DNA from: Psoroptes ovis
Lineage: Eukaryota; Arthropoda; Arachnida; Sarcoptiformes; Psoroptidae
Assembly (NCBI GenBank): GCA_002943765.1
Contig: PQWQ01000029.1
Location: 496,001-560,000 of the forward strand
Direction of reading: 5' to 3'
Length of the DNA stretch: 64,000 bases
In this document: one piece after another, positions 1-12,105 of the stretch
Layout of the letters: each line of letters starts with the position of its first letter
Numbering within the stretch: the first letter of the stretch is position 1
Made by a program: the position numbers and the translations under genes
Notes under the pieces: generated by a model
The model's input: only the letters and a program-made list of their open reading frames with translations
The model's database searches: none
Told to the model about the DNA's origin: nothing

Positions 1-1527
1 TATACTTTTTCTTTCGTTTAAAATTGACTTTATTATTTTAAATGTTCTTATCATTGAATATATTTAACCAAAAAAAGTTTTTTATCTTTTCTTTTTCACT
101 AATTTTTCAATCGATTTCATAGGAATACTGATCGAGACACTGAAAATTGTATTGTTCTTTCTTCGGGTGGACACGCCGTTCTTTTTTTGATTTTTATTTA
201 TTCGGTCAAAAAAACTGAATAAATAAATAATTCCAGTCCAAAATGTTGAGCTGCCTGTTTGTTTTTCAAATCGAATTGAATTATTGCATTGAATTTGAAA
301 ATGCATCAAATACATCATTTTCATTTTTTTAATCATGTCATCCATTTCTTTCGGTGATTCAGTGGGCCAAAATACTAAATTATTTCATTTTATTATTTAT
401 AATTATGTATTGCCTTAAGGTCACCCTGAAATGAACGGATCAAGGTAACAATTTTTCAAATCAATGATAACATTTATATATTAAATTCTATTTGATTGTC
501 ATTTTAATAATTGTATTTTTTCCAGTGTTTATAAATTTAGATGCAACATGAAGCATTAATATCTCTGAAAAATTGTCAATAATATTAACTGATATTGGCT
601 TAATTGAAAAATTGTTTACGAATAAAGATGTCATCATCATTAATCCTTTTTTCACTGTGAAACACGAATCAATCAAATAATGACAAGGGATCACAAAAAT
701 AAATGAAATAATTTAGCAAAAATGAATTATCAATTTAATTTTTGAAAAATATTTTATTGAAAAACAAATTAATCGTTTTCTGTTTTCATTCGAATGACTG
801 TCTCAGCATTATTTCACTAATTATAACATTGTATTTGTTTTATTTATGAATATGTATCAACAATTTTTCTTAATACATGTTACTGGATTTAATTCATTCG
901 ATTTATTTTGCGAAATTCGATTTTTTCGATGAAAACTAACACTAAAATCAAACACATTAGCATATTTTCAATTGATCTCTGATTAAATCATATGAATGTA
1001 TTATTATTATTCATTTTTGATCTTATCATGATAATTTTCTTCAATAATATTTGTACATGAATAATTTTTGGTGGTCTAAAAATATTAAAATAATTTTTTG
1101 AAAAGTAAAAAAAATTGAAATTGTATTTTTCTGATTAATTCTATGATGAATAAATATAAATTATTCAAATTTTTAATTTTTAAATATATTAATCTTTTTT
1201 TCAATCAATTTTTACTCAGGGAAATTTTTCCATTTTTTTGATTAATAAAATAATTTAAATTGTTCAGACGCTGACCAAAAAATTTATTGAAATTGAAACT
1301 TAACAAACTTCAGCCATCTACTGATGATTAGAGATTAATATATTGAATAAATGTTATTTTTCAACTCAAAAGAGGACAGCATTTTTTCAAATAAATTCTA
1401 ATTTTAAATTTTTTTCATACTTTCAAACAGACACTAAATGAAAACTTAAAGTGAATATTTAAATCAGGAAATTTTTAGATAAGAAAAATAATTAGACTCA
1501 TTGATATGGTAATGATTTTCTTTCTAT
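1..1527. other. AT-rich intergenic, no gene seen
   Basis: No open frame with a recognisable product, no hairpin family A or B copy and no RNA gene were seen. Short A/T runs and ATT/AAT-rich sequence only. Confidence 0.6.
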
Positions 1528-3275
1528 TTTTTTAAATTTCCAAAGACTATAGCCTTAGATTTTTTCGATTTTTTGAAAAAAGATGGCGATGTATAGCCTT
1601 AGATTTTTTAGATTTTTACAAATTTTTTGGCAATAGAAAATCAATGGGAAAAATGCCATAGAAAATCAATGGAGAAAACGCCTTAGAAAATCAATGGGAA
1701 AAACGCCATAGAAAATCAATGAAGAAAATTTTTCGTTTTTTTTGAAAATTTCCAAAGGCTATAGCCTTAGATTTTTCTCGATTTTTTCAAATTTTTTTGC
1801 CATAGAAAATCAATAGGAAAAATGCCTTAGAAAATCAATGAAGAAAATTTTTCGTTTTTTTTGAAAATTTCCAAAGGCTATAGCCTTAGATTTTTCTCGA
1901 TTTTTTCAAATTTTTTTGCCATAGAAAATCAATAGGAAAAATGCCTTAGAAAATCAATGAAGAAAATTTTTCGTTTTTTTTGAAAATTTCCAAAGGCTAT
2001 AGCCTTAGATTTTTCTCGATTTTTACAAATTTTTTTTGCCATAGAAAATCAATTGGAAAAATGCCATAAAAAATCAATGGAGAAAATTTTTCGATTTTTT
2101 TGAAAATTTCCACGTACTATAGCCTTAGATTTATTCGATTTTTTGAAAAAAGATGGCGATGTATAGCCTTAGATTTTTTCGATTTTTTCAAATTTTTTTG
2201 CCATAGAAAATCAATGGGAAAAATGCCTTAGAAAATCAATGGTAAAAATGCCATAGAAAATCAATGGAGAAAATTTTTCGTTTTTTTTGAAAATTTCCAA
2301 AGGCTATAGCCTTAGATTTTTCTCGATTTTTACAAATTTTTTTTGCCATAGAAAATCAATGGGAAAAATGCCATAGAAAATCAATGAAGAAAATTTTTCG
2401 TTTTTTTTGAAAATTTCCACGTACTATAGCCTTAGATTTTTCTCGATTTTTACAAATTTTTTTTGCCATAGAAAATCAATGGGAAAAATGCCATAGAAAA
2501 TCAATGGAGAAAATTTTTCGATTTTTTTGAAAATTTCCACGTACTATAGCCTTAGATTTTTTCGATTTTTCCAATTTTTTTTTTTGCCATAGAAAATCAA
2601 TGGTAAAAATGCCATAGAAAATCAATGGAGAAAATTTTTCGTTTTTTTTGAAAATTTCCAAAGGCTATAGCCTTAGATTTTTCTCGATTTTTACAAATTT
2701 TTTTTGCCATAGAAAATCAATGGGAAAAATGCCATAGAAAATCAATGAAGAAAATTTTTCGTTTTTTTTGAAAATTTCCACGTACTATAGCCTTAGATTT
2801 TTCTCGATTTTTACAAATTTTTTTTGCCATAGAAAATCAATGGGAAAAATGCCATAGAAAATCAATGGAGAAAATTTTTCGATTTTTTTGAAAATTTCCA
2901 CGTACTATAGCCTTAGATTTTTCTCGATTTTTACAAATTTTTTTGCCATAGAAAATCAATGGTAAAAATGCCATAGAAAATCAATGGAGAAAATTTTTCG
3001 TTTTTTTTGAAAATTTCCAAAGGCTATAGCCTTAGATTTTTCTCGATTTTTCCAATTTTTTTTTTGCCATAGAAAATCAATGGTAAAAATGCCATAAAAA
3101 ATCAATGGAGAAAATTTTTCGATTTTTTTGAAAATTTCCACGTACTATAGCCTTAGATTTTTCTCGATTTTTACAAATTTTTTTTGCCATAGAAAATCAA
3201 TTGGAAAAATGCCATAGAAAATCAATGGAGAAAATTTTTCGATTTTTTTGAAAATTTCCACGTACTATAGCCTTA

Positions 3276-3428
3276 GATTTATTCGATTTTTTGAAAAAAG
3301 ATGGCGATGTATAGCCTTAGATTTTTTCGATTTTTTGAAAAAAGATGGCGATGTATAGCCTTAGATTTTTTCGATTTTTTGAAAAAAGATGGCGATGTAT
3401 AGCCTTAGATTTTTTCGATTTTTTCAAA
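3276..3428 (+). repeat. 44-bp sub-array inside the tandem array
   Basis: The block with GAAAAAAGATGGCGATG plus the core TATAGCCTTAGATTTTT is repeated three times with an exact 44-bp step (ATGGCGATG at 3301, 3345 and 3389). Single or paired copies of the block also sit near 1575, 2145, 3900-3965 and 4255, so it acts as an alternative short unit of the array. Confidence 0.9.
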
Positions 3429-4424
3429 TTTTTTTGCCGTAGAAAATCAATGGGAAAAATGCCATAGAAAATCAATGGAGAAAATTTTTCGATTTTTTTG
3501 AAAATTTCCACGTACTATAGCCTTAGATTTTTTCGATTTTTCCAATTTTTTTTTTTGCCATAGAAAATCAATGGTAAAAATGCCATAGAAAATCAATGGT
3601 AAAAATGCCATAGAAAATCAATGGAGAAAATTTTTCGTTTTTTTTGAAAATTTCCAAAGGCTATAGCCTTAGATTTTTCTCGATTTTTACAAATTTTTTT
3701 TGCCATAGAAAATCAATGGGAAAAATGCCATATAAAATCAATGAAGAAAATTTTTCGTTTTTTTTGAAAATTTCTAAAGGCTATAGCCTTAGATTTTTCT
3801 CGATTTTTACAAATTTTTTTTGCCATAGAAAATCAATGGAGAAAATTTTTCGATTTTTTTGAAAATTTCCACGTACTATAGCCTTAGATTTATTCGATTT
3901 TTTGAAAAAAGATGGCGATGTATAGCCTTAGATTTTTTCGATTTTTTGAAAAAAGATGGCGATGTATAGCCTTAGATTTTTTCGATTTTTTCAAATTTTT
4001 TTGCCATAGAAAATCAATGGTAAAAATGCCATAGAAAATCAATGGTAAAAATGCCATAGAAAATCAATGGAGAAAATTTTTCGTTTTTTTTGAAAATTTC
4101 CAAAGGCTATAGCCTTAGATTTTTCTCGATTTTTACAAATTTTTTTTGCCATAGAAAATCAATGGGAAAAATGCCATAGAAAATCAATGGAGAAAATTTT
4201 TCGATTTTTTTGAAAATTTCCACGTACTATAGCCTTAGATTTTTTCGATTTTTTGAAAAAAGATGGCGATGTATAGCCTTAGATTTTTTAGATTTTTACA
4301 AATTTTTTTGCCATAGAAAATCAATGGGAAAAATGCCATAGAAAATCAATGGAGAAAATTTTTCGTTTTTTTTCGAAAATTTTCACGTACTATAGCCTTA
4401 GACTTTTTCGATTTTTTGAAAAAT

Positions 4425-4530
4425 TTTAAAAATTTTCCCATTGATTATCTATGGCATTTTTCTCATTGATTTTCTATAGCAATTTTTTGAAAAAAACAAA
4501 GGTTACACATCGCCATCTCTTTTCAAAAAG
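4425..4530 (-). repeat. Inverted segment at the array end
   Basis: From about 4435 the sequence reads as the reverse complement of the array unit (CCCATTGATT..CTATGGCATTTTTCTC, then ACATCGCCATCT..TTTTC, the complement of the GATGGCGATGT block). Forward-oriented but degenerate array sequence resumes after about 4530. This makes the distal end a fold-back. Confidence 0.75.
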
Positions 4531-4610
4531 CAAAGTCTATAGCCTCATATTTTTTCGAATTTGTAAAAAAAGATGGCGATTTATAGCTTTCGATTGTTTC
4601 AATTTTTTGA

Positions 4611-5922
4611 AAAATTTCTGCGTGCTAAATACCTATACAAAAATTCCACGAAAATTTCGAAAAAATCTTGGACTAAAGTTTTTGGAAATTTTTCAAAAAT
4701 TCATCAAAATTTAAGTCTATACATCTACAAAATTCCTCATACTCGTTAATTATCTAGCTTGAAAAGAAAATCAGATAATTCAGATTCAAATAGTAAAAAT
4801 TTGTCAAAAGCAAATAAAAAGAATGAATAAAATTTCAAAGGGAATGAAATCTGAAAATGTAAAAAAACTAGATCAAAGGCGGTTCGATAACCAATTTCTC
4901 ATTCACATATAGCATTCATCTTACAATCGGGTATATACCTTTTAATATATTCGTATTCATCATTGATGTTTAAGAGGCTGAACCATCAGCAGCGGCGAAA
5001 AATGATCATCATCAACTCATGAACTCATAAGTGTTGTCGTCCATAGGAAAAATTCAACTAAATTCAATCATTCAGACTAAAATAACTTGTCACATTTATG
5101 AATGAGGATACATACGTTTTGAGCTGCCGGACATCAAAAATTAAGATGTTTAAAAATTTGGACACTTTCGGTCCTTTTGGCACCAATTGGTCATCAATGA
5201 CAGATATTTGGACATTGATCATTTGAATCATCAAATGATAATGGATACACACGTTCATATATGAATATAAACCGAAGAAATACGCTTCCATACTTTGGTC
5301 CCCGCCTTCGTTACTCTTCAAAAAAAAATATACGAAACCCACGATGATATTTCTCTCTATATTTTTCAAGCATCAATTTTTCATGCAGCAACCGAAAAGT
5401 GATGAAAATCATATTTACACAAAACAACAACAGTAAGTAACTTGAATACATTATGGATACATACATACCATACATATATCTACAACTGAGATAGTCCTAA
5501 TTCAAAGCCACAATTTTTCGTCCATTTGTTTGATTTAAACATCATCAATTCGGTGATCGTTGTAATCATCGAAATTTGAACAGCAGCAGTGTCATGTGTA
5601 TTGATTAATTATCAATCGTGTTTGGCCAATTGATTATAATAATTTGTGATTAATTAATTGATTGTTAATTATTGTAATTAATGAATTGACTGAACTATTT
5701 TCAATATTCACCAAAACTAAACCAATCAAACCACATGTTTTTATTTTGAATTTGTCCCTACAAACACATGTTTTGATTTTCACATTGATCAAATACATAC
5801 GGGAAATGTGAAGAATATACAAAAGTATATTTATCCGTCGAAAAAACCCTGGAGGTAAAATTGAATTTAAATTGAATTGAAATTTCTCAGATATTTTTGA
5901 TCATCAAAAATTTGAATCAAAA
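4611..5922. other. Upstream region of FoxC, no gene seen
   Basis: About 1.3 kb between the repeat array and the FoxC start codon. A 101-codon open frame on the minus strand (5064-5369) has no recognisable domain and is regarded as chance. The region presumably holds the FoxC promoter and 5' UTR, but no TATA box or start site could be fixed by eye. Confidence 0.5.
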
Positions 5923-7989
5923 ATGGCAGACCCGAATTCGAATATCAGCATCCTTCATGGCCCATATGAGAGTCTTGAATGTGGATTGCATAAATCATCA
6001 TTATCATCATGGTCATCATCATTAAGCAGCCAAAACAATGATAATGAATCGATTAAAATCAATAATCCACAATCCGATGTCATGTTTGATCAGCAGCATT
6101 TATCCAACGACAATAACAGTGATAATTATTCAATTTATAATCAAATATCATCACCATTGTTAATGGTACACGAATCAAATATACAAGGTTATAACCTCAT
6201 ACCAACAACAATGATACAATCACCATGTTCATCAATTCAATCAATCAATTTCGATAATAATAATGAAAATAATCGGCAGCAATCGACGATCGATCATGAC
6301 AACAACCTTATACAACATCAACGGCAACAAATAACTGATGAAAATCAAATGACTGATGACAATAATCTTAAACACCAAGACTCATCAATCAAAGAATTAG
6401 TTAAACCACCATATTCATATATTGCATTGATTGCAATGGCCATACAAAATGCACCTGATTACAAGGTAACATTAAGCGGTATTTATCAATTTATTATGGA
6501 TAAATTCCATTATTATCGTGAAAATAAACAAGGATGGCAAAATAGTATCCGACATAATCTGTCATTGAATGAATGTTTCGTGAAGGTTGCACGTGATGAT
6601 CGAAAAACTGGTAAAGGTAGTTATTGGACCTTGGATCCAGAATCATTTAATATGTTTGAAAATGGTAGTTATTTGCGAAGACGAAGAAGATTTAAGAGTC
6701 GAAATGATCAAGACGACAAATATTCAACTAAATCATCATCATCGGTATCGATTCAAAAACGACAAAATCGAAAATCAAAATTAAAATCCAATTCGACAAC
6801 GATATCATCAACAACAATCTCACTGAATGATAAGCTGGAAAAAAGGGGTAAATTAGATTATGGTTCACAGCAACAACCCTTTGAATCCGATGAGACCAAG
6901 AGGAATTATAACAAATCAAATATGATTAATCAACATTTGTTCGAATCCGATTCATTCGAAATGAAATATTCAAATAGTCAAATAGATAATAGTCATAGTC
7001 ATAGTAATCATTCATCAATTAATAATTACGATCAAATTATTTCATCTGTCAATAATTATGATCAAGCAAATCATCATAACAATGATAATCATCACCTAAT
7101 GCAGCTGCCATCATCAGCAATAATATCATCATCGAATACAGTGCCATCATCATCATCATTAAATCATGGCTGTCATAGTGAATGTTTGAAAAGCTCAAAT
7201 TCAATGAACGATAATGAATCAATAATATATTATTCAACAACAATTAATCAACATTCAATGAATCATCATAATAATTCAATGATGTTCAATTCACATAATT
7301 CATTTGATTATCGATTATATCAACCACAACAGCAGCCAAAACAGCAAATGTCATTGATCAATGATAATTTATATATGGATAATGATGATCATCGACACCA
7401 GATGAATGATTCATCAACAACAATTAAAACTTGTCATCATGATTATCAACAGTATCAACATCGAATATACACGAGTGACACCATACCGATCGAATATCCA
7501 TTGTCTATTGTTGTACCATCCTCATCAATGTCAAATAATGATCAACAAATTTATAAAAATGACCCGACAAATATCAACAATAATCAAATCGGAACAATTA
7601 AAATGACCTCATCAACAGCAGCAGTAGCAACAGTAGTCACTAATTCGTCTGTCATTTTTGATCATCAAAATCAACCAAATATCTTGATGAATGATGATTT
7701 GAGAAACGGATATGAAGGTTATAGTTGTCAAAATCATTCATATTATCAACGGCAAAAACAGCAACAATCCGTAATTGATTCATATTATCCTCATCAAAAC
7801 AATAGTCTTGTCACAAATAATCAATATCAATCACCGTGTTCATCATCGACAACATCACCATCATCATCATCGATGTCATCAGATTTATCAACAAAAATAA
7901 TGGCCAATAATCGAATCATATCGAATCACTATGATCATGGTGATAATTATTTGTTACAATCACAGCCAGAAAGGGTCAATTCAAGTTAA
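5923..7989 (+). CDS. FoxC: Forkhead transcription factor, FoxC type
   Basis: Single-exon gene for 688 residues. The forkhead (winged-helix) DNA-binding domain lies at about residues 161-258: it opens with KPPYSYIALIAMAIQ, has the recognition helix WQNSIRHNLSLNECFVKV, and ends MFENGSYLRRRRRFK. The NECFVKV, GKGSYWTLDP and FENGS-LRRRRRFK features are those of FoxC (Drosophila crocodile, vertebrate FOXC1/2) rather than FoxD, FoxF or FoxA. The basic tail of the domain would also serve for nuclear import. The rest is low complexity (Ser, Asn, His, Gln runs), typical of this genome, and cannot be aligned by eye. The lack of introns fits FoxC genes in other animals. The start is the first ATG of the frame, after CAAAA. 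Tail to tail with FoxL1 about 6.7 kb downstream. FoxC factors act in mesoderm and head patterning in known animals; that role is inferred here. Confidence 0.88.
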   Translation: MADPNSNISILHGPYESLECGLHKSSLSSWSSSLSSQNNDNESIKINNPQSDVMFDQQHLSNDNNSDNYSIYNQISSPLLMVHESNIQGYNLIPTTMIQSPCSSIQSINFDNNNENNRQQSTIDHDNNLIQHQRQQITDENQMTDDNNLKHQDSSIKELVKPPYSYIALIAMAIQNAPDYKVTLSGIYQFIMDKFHYYRENKQGWQNSIRHNLSLNECFVKVARDDRKTGKGSYWTLDPESFNMFENGSYLRRRRRFKSRNDQDDKYSTKSSSSVSIQKRQNRKSKLKSNSTTISSTTISLNDKLEKRGKLDYGSQQQPFESDETKRNYNKSNMINQHLFESDSFEMKYSNSQIDNSHSHSNHSSINNYDQIISSVNNYDQANHHNNDNHHLMQLPSSAIISSSNTVPSSSSLNHGCHSECLKSSNSMNDNESIIYYSTTINQHSMNHHNNSMMFNSHNSFDYRLYQPQQQPKQQMSLINDNLYMDNDDHRHQMNDSSTTIKTCHHDYQQYQHRIYTSDTIPIEYPLSIVVPSSSMSNNDQQIYKNDPTNINNNQIGTIKMTSSTAAVATVVTNSSVIFDHQNQPNILMNDDLRNGYEGYSCQNHSYYQRQKQQQSVIDSYYPHQNNSLVTNNQYQSPCSSSTTSPSSSSMSSDLSTKIMANNRIISNHYDHGDNYLLQSQPERVNSS

Positions 7990-8116
7990 TTTGATCAAAT
8001 CCACAGCAAATTATAATCATCATGAGTGAAGAAACAGATTATAGATCGTTGTACAATTGGAAATTAATATATTTTTAAGGCTTTAACCTTATTCATTTTT
8101 TTTTGCTTTCGAATGT

Positions 8117-8139
8117 AATAAATCACACAATTGAATAAA
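8117..8139 (+). other. Putative polyadenylation signals of FoxC
   Basis: AATAAA at 8117-8122 and again at 8134-8139, 130-150 bp after the FoxC stop codon. Such hexamers are common by chance in this AT-rich DNA. Confidence 0.4.
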
Positions 8140-9377
8140 TAGAGACGAATAAAAAAATCATTTGTTTTTCATATTGATCTGTGCTAATGATGAAATTGAC
8201 TGGTCACATTTTAACTTGTTCGAAATGCTGCATCAACAACAACGTGATGACCTAAATTATTATTGAATAAATGCTTATTGCAAATCGAGTGTAAAATTCT
8301 TAGAATCTTCAAGATCAAAGGTCAGTGGCTGAATGATGATGACCGCAGACAGCAACAGCAATAATTACACTGAATTATCGTAAACAGATTTATTTATTTA
8401 CACACACAGACAGAAATATTCAATTCATTCATTGAACAAGTCAAATTACACAGTCAAATTGAAATGAATGAACACTTGTAAATATCAGACAATTGAACGA
8501 ACAATCATTTGGTTGGTCAAAAATAATGATGAATGAATAAGTTGATGATGATTGAAACCAATCAATCAATTAATCAAAGTGATTGATTTTTACTATCGAA
8601 TTAATTGAGATATCGATTCTATTATCCAATGAAAATGGATTGAATTCAATTGAATTTTTGAAATATTTTAAGGCTTGCTTGCTACACCTTTCATTGAAGG
8701 TTTCAATTCAATTGAAGATATCTTATTAAGACTCGAAAATTTTCATATTCAAGTATACTTACATATGATCAATGATGATGACACGTTATTGATTGTAAGT
8801 AATAGTAATAATGATGATGATACTTAGCCAATGTGGATTGATGGAAAATTTGAAAAATTTGTGGCTTTATATACACAAATCGATTCGATTAATGAAATTG
8901 ACATTAACTATGATAAATGATTTGTACAACAAATATGACTTTGAAGTGTACTGACAATCGAAGTTGAACACCTCATTGGTCATATACATTTGAAATTTGA
9001 ATAAATGAAAAAAATAAATGGCAACCTTTGAGTTTATGAACATGAAAATATCGATTATTTTTAAATTTATTGATTCGATTGTCATTAATTGCTTAATTGG
9101 GTACTTGGGTCATTGGGCCTTTGATTGTTTTTGCTCGATTTTAATATGATCGATCAAAGTGAATCGCTGCCTTTCAATCAAAAAATAATCATTTTCATTT
9201 ATCATCATCATCATATACATTACATCACTAATTCATTCACAAAAAATGCTGTAGGGCCCTCAATAATTGTTCTAATTTACATTTTGCCAGGGTTTTTCTC
9301 TCCATTTTTTTTCTTTGGTTTCATAAATTAAAACCACACTGGTTGGATCCATATTGATGAAAGCAATCTTTTTTCTA
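8140..9377. other. Intergenic, no gene seen
   Basis: AT-rich sequence between the FoxC 3' end and the first family A hairpin. No recognisable coding region. Confidence 0.5.
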
Positions 9378-9457
9378 TTAAGTTGTCCTAAAAGTTTTTA
9401 CCGATTTACTAATTGAAAAACATCTGAAAATTGGCAAAAACTTTTCGGACAACTCAA
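9378..9457 (+). mobile_element. Hairpin family A copy 1 (type II)
   Basis: First of 54 copies. Family A is an 80-bp near-palindrome between TA dinucleotides with arms TTAGGTTGTCCGATAAGTTC..TTGCCGAT and ATCGGCAAAAACTTTTCGG..ACAACCTAA. Five loop types are used here: I (TCATAATTCCCTACGATATA), II (ACTAATTGAAAAACATGTGA), III (T-rich, then CATTCGAAAAACGG), IV (CAATGATTTTCTACGATAT) and V (AATCAATAGAATTGCTCAT). Strand is the direction in which the loop reads as written. This copy has loop ACTAATTGAAAAACATCTGA, ends TTAAGTTGTCC and GGACAACTCAA, and TA on both sides. Interpreted as a non-autonomous mariner-like element. Confidence 0.85.
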
Positions 9458-9651
9458 TATTTAATAAAATTTATATATGGAAATTCTGTAAGTGTTGAAA
9501 TATGTAATTTATTGCTCGGGGACATCCGCAATTTTCCAGATGAAAATAAAAATTGGAAAATTACATTTTTTTCATTTCTAATATTAAATATTCGAGAGTA
9601 GTAGCGTTCACACATTATTAAAATTATTATTATTTGAAATAGGTTTAAATA

Positions 9652-9770
9652 CAGGGTTTAAAGTTTTGATTCGTAGTTTTTAAATTGAATTTCGTAGTTT
9701 TGAATGCAATTTCGAATCGTGAAATTACGAAATTCAACTTGAAAACTCCGAATTAAAACTTGAAATTTTG
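9652..9770 (+). mobile_element. Hairpin family B copy 1
   Basis: First of 13 copies. Family B is a palindrome of about 120 bp between TA dinucleotides, with ends CAGGGTTTAAAGTTTTAATT or CAGTGATTAAAGTTTTAATT, then TCGTAGTTTT and an AATTTCGTA motif, mirrored on the other side. Two loop forms exist: form 1 (GAATGGGAATTTCAAATGG) and form 2 (ACAATTGCAAATCAACATTG). This copy is form 1, with a worn right end (AATTTTG before TA). CAG-starting ends with TA flanks resemble Tc1-type elements. Confidence 0.8.
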
Positions 9771-11116
9771 TAGCAAAAATATATTCAATTTGTTCAAAGT
9801 AGAAACTTTCACACAAATTTAGTGAAGAAACGAATATTTTAAAAAACCTATAAAGTGAGAGAGATATCATATTTCCACCAACCATTGAAAATGATGATAA
9901 AATAATAATCCTTACAAAGTGATTAAGTGATTATTTGAATTAATATGCTTTGATATAAGCTTGTGAGATATCAATGATATGTGGCATTATGTGTGTGACT
10001 TTCTATGAGAGACATCAGCTTATTCCATTGATATCCAATCTGATCATATTCCTTTAAGAAAAAGGATTAAATAAGTAAGTTTGGAATGCTAAGTAGATAA
10101 AAAATTTATGTGTAATGCTGAAATTTATGATTTTTGGCCACCAAAGTTGTAATGTCTTTGTAATGCTTTTGAACACAAATAAAGCATTCATATTGATTTG
10201 AATTTTAAATCATGGAATTAAGCATATAATTATTAAATGATTAAGATTGTTGTATTATCATTTGAATAGCTATAAAATAATAACAAGGCCTAAAGAATTT
10301 TTAAAAAAATTCTGTGAAATAATTTCAATTTGCATAGTTGGTGTATTGCTGCTGAAAAAACAATCATTCACAATTATTAACACAATTCAATCATTACTAA
10401 TCTTCGGGTGGTCGTTGGTGTTGTAAAGAGAATTTGTTAAGTATATGCGTATTTATAATTGAAAAAATATAATTTAAAGAAAATTTAAAAATAGTGTGTA
10501 CACATCAATCTCCAATGCATGCATTGAACAACAAGTTTTAAGATGCTAAATAAGAATCCTTAAATGTATGTGTGTGGTATTCGGGATATAATTCAATTTG
10601 CAAATTTGTAATCGCTGAATTTTGTAAAATAAATTAATTTGTGTTCATTGGAAGAATCATTTTGGATTTTGTTGGGCTAAAATTCAAAGTTCACCGAATC
10701 AATTCAAATCATCATCACAACTCCTTTTTCAAATTCATCAAATTCATCAAATTTTTCAATTTCCTGGGATAAATAATATATAATAATTGCCATTTGATGC
10801 TGGTGTTTGGTCTAGACATTCACATTCGTATCGATATTTGATGATTCATTTATTATTATTATTATTATGTTGTTGAAATGTGAACAAAACATGTTATGTC
10901 TATTTATACATGTTCATTTTGCAATGCTTTTATTCACGGAGCCAAATTGAAAATTAAAGCGAAAAAAAAACGACAAAATAAAAAGTTAATTATTTTCATC
11001 AATCCAATATGTGTTTCGCCAAATTCAATAAAATGGCCATAAATTATTGGCATTGGAAAGCGAATGAAAGAAATTTGAAATGAATGTTTTTTGATTTTCT
11101 GATGTTTCGGCTATTA

Positions 11117-11196
11117 TTAAGTTGTTCAAAAAGTTTTTGCCGATTATATCGTAGGGAATTATGAGAAAATCGGCAATAACTTATCGAACAACCTAA
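11117..11196 (-). mobile_element. Hairpin family A copy 2 (type I)
   Basis: TA on both sides. Outer arms carry a matched change, GTTCAAAAAG on the left and CTTATCGAAC on the right. Confidence 0.85.
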
Positions 11197-11984
11197 TAGT
11201 TTTAGCGAATTTAAGTGTTTGGTATATTTGTATATTTGCATTCAAAATCAATGATTGAATTTAATCATAAATAAAAATATTCGAAAATCGATTCTCCAGC
11301 AATCTTACATTTACACACATAGAAAATCATCAATTATATGGTTAAAATGTCAACAAATGTCGACATTCTGGTAAGCGTATTTTGCTGTAATAATTATTTG
11401 GAAAACCAAAGATGAAACATTAAATGTAGCTTCTTGATCGTAGATATCTTAATGTGAAACGATAATGTCATTTTAATGGTGGTCATTATCATTGAATAAT
11501 AATTTCACATTTGTTGAACATTTGGCCTGTTGTTTGACATGAGTTTTTGAGGATTTTTTCCTTCGAAAAAGAGAAGGACCAAAAAATGGTTTCAAATTCC
11601 AAGTATTTTTGGTCATAATCATCACTTTGATCAAATGTCATTTTTATAAATGTCTTCGAATATGTCTTAGAAAGAAAAAATCTGGTAGACTGCTTGTCGC
11701 CAAAATTTTTTCCAGATTTTTTTCTTTTCTTCTCTTTTTTGACACCATCAAATATCAATCTTAAAATTTAAATATGAATCAAATTCGAATATCAGATTAA
11801 ATGATTTTTGTTCAATCAAAAAAAATATTCAATTTTGTGAAATTTTGATTTCAATAAAAGAAATTAATTCATTTGCAACAAAATCAAATGGATCGGTGCC
11901 AAGTGATCACCGAAAAAAAACCAATATACACAATAATCGATCAAAGACCTCCCATATGGAAAATAATTTGCAATATTTTCATTA

Positions 11985-12105
11985 CAGGGTTTCAAGTTTT
12001 TATTCAGAGTTTTAAAATTGATTTTCGTAGTTTTGAATGGGAATTTCAAATGGTAAAATTACGAAATTCAATTTTAAAACTACGAATTAAAACTTGAAAA
12101 CCCTG
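11985..12105 (+). mobile_element. Hairpin family B copy 2
   Basis: Well-preserved form 1 copy, 121 bp, ends CAGGGTTTC and GAAAACCCTG, TA on both sides. A good reference copy for form 1. Confidence 0.88.

Larger units (their letters stand above)
1528..4610 (+). repeat. Tandem array, about 119-121 bp repeat
   Basis: A head-to-tail array built around TATAGCCTTAGATTTTT, a T-rich block, GCCATAGAAAATCAATGG, a second GCCATAGAAAATCAATGG and a TTTTTCG/TTTTTTGAAAATTTCCA block. The distance between successive AAAGGCT motifs at 1754, 1873 and 1992 is exactly 119 bp; later units are 119-121 bp. The core motif occurs close to thirty times by eye. Two variants alternate just before the core: AAAGGCTATAGCC and ACGTACTATAGCC. 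Inside units the GCCATAGAAAATCAATGG block itself repeats with a 25-bp step (for example three times near 3557-3632). Open frames crossing the array on both strands simply follow the repeat and are not genes. Both ends are degenerate. Confidence 0.93.

Noticed and set aside
2476..3862. Several 60-72-codon open frames on both strands with similar sequences
   Set aside because: They are translations of the tandem array; the similarity comes from the repeat, not from a gene family.
4865..4885. GGTTCGA motif resembling a tRNA B-box
   Set aside because: No matching A-box or cloverleaf stems nearby; no tRNA gene could be built here or at similar motifs near 17.6 and 45.9 kb.
5064..5369. 101-codon minus-strand open frame upstream of FoxC
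   Set aside because: No domain, hydrophobic AT-driven composition, no splice or start context.
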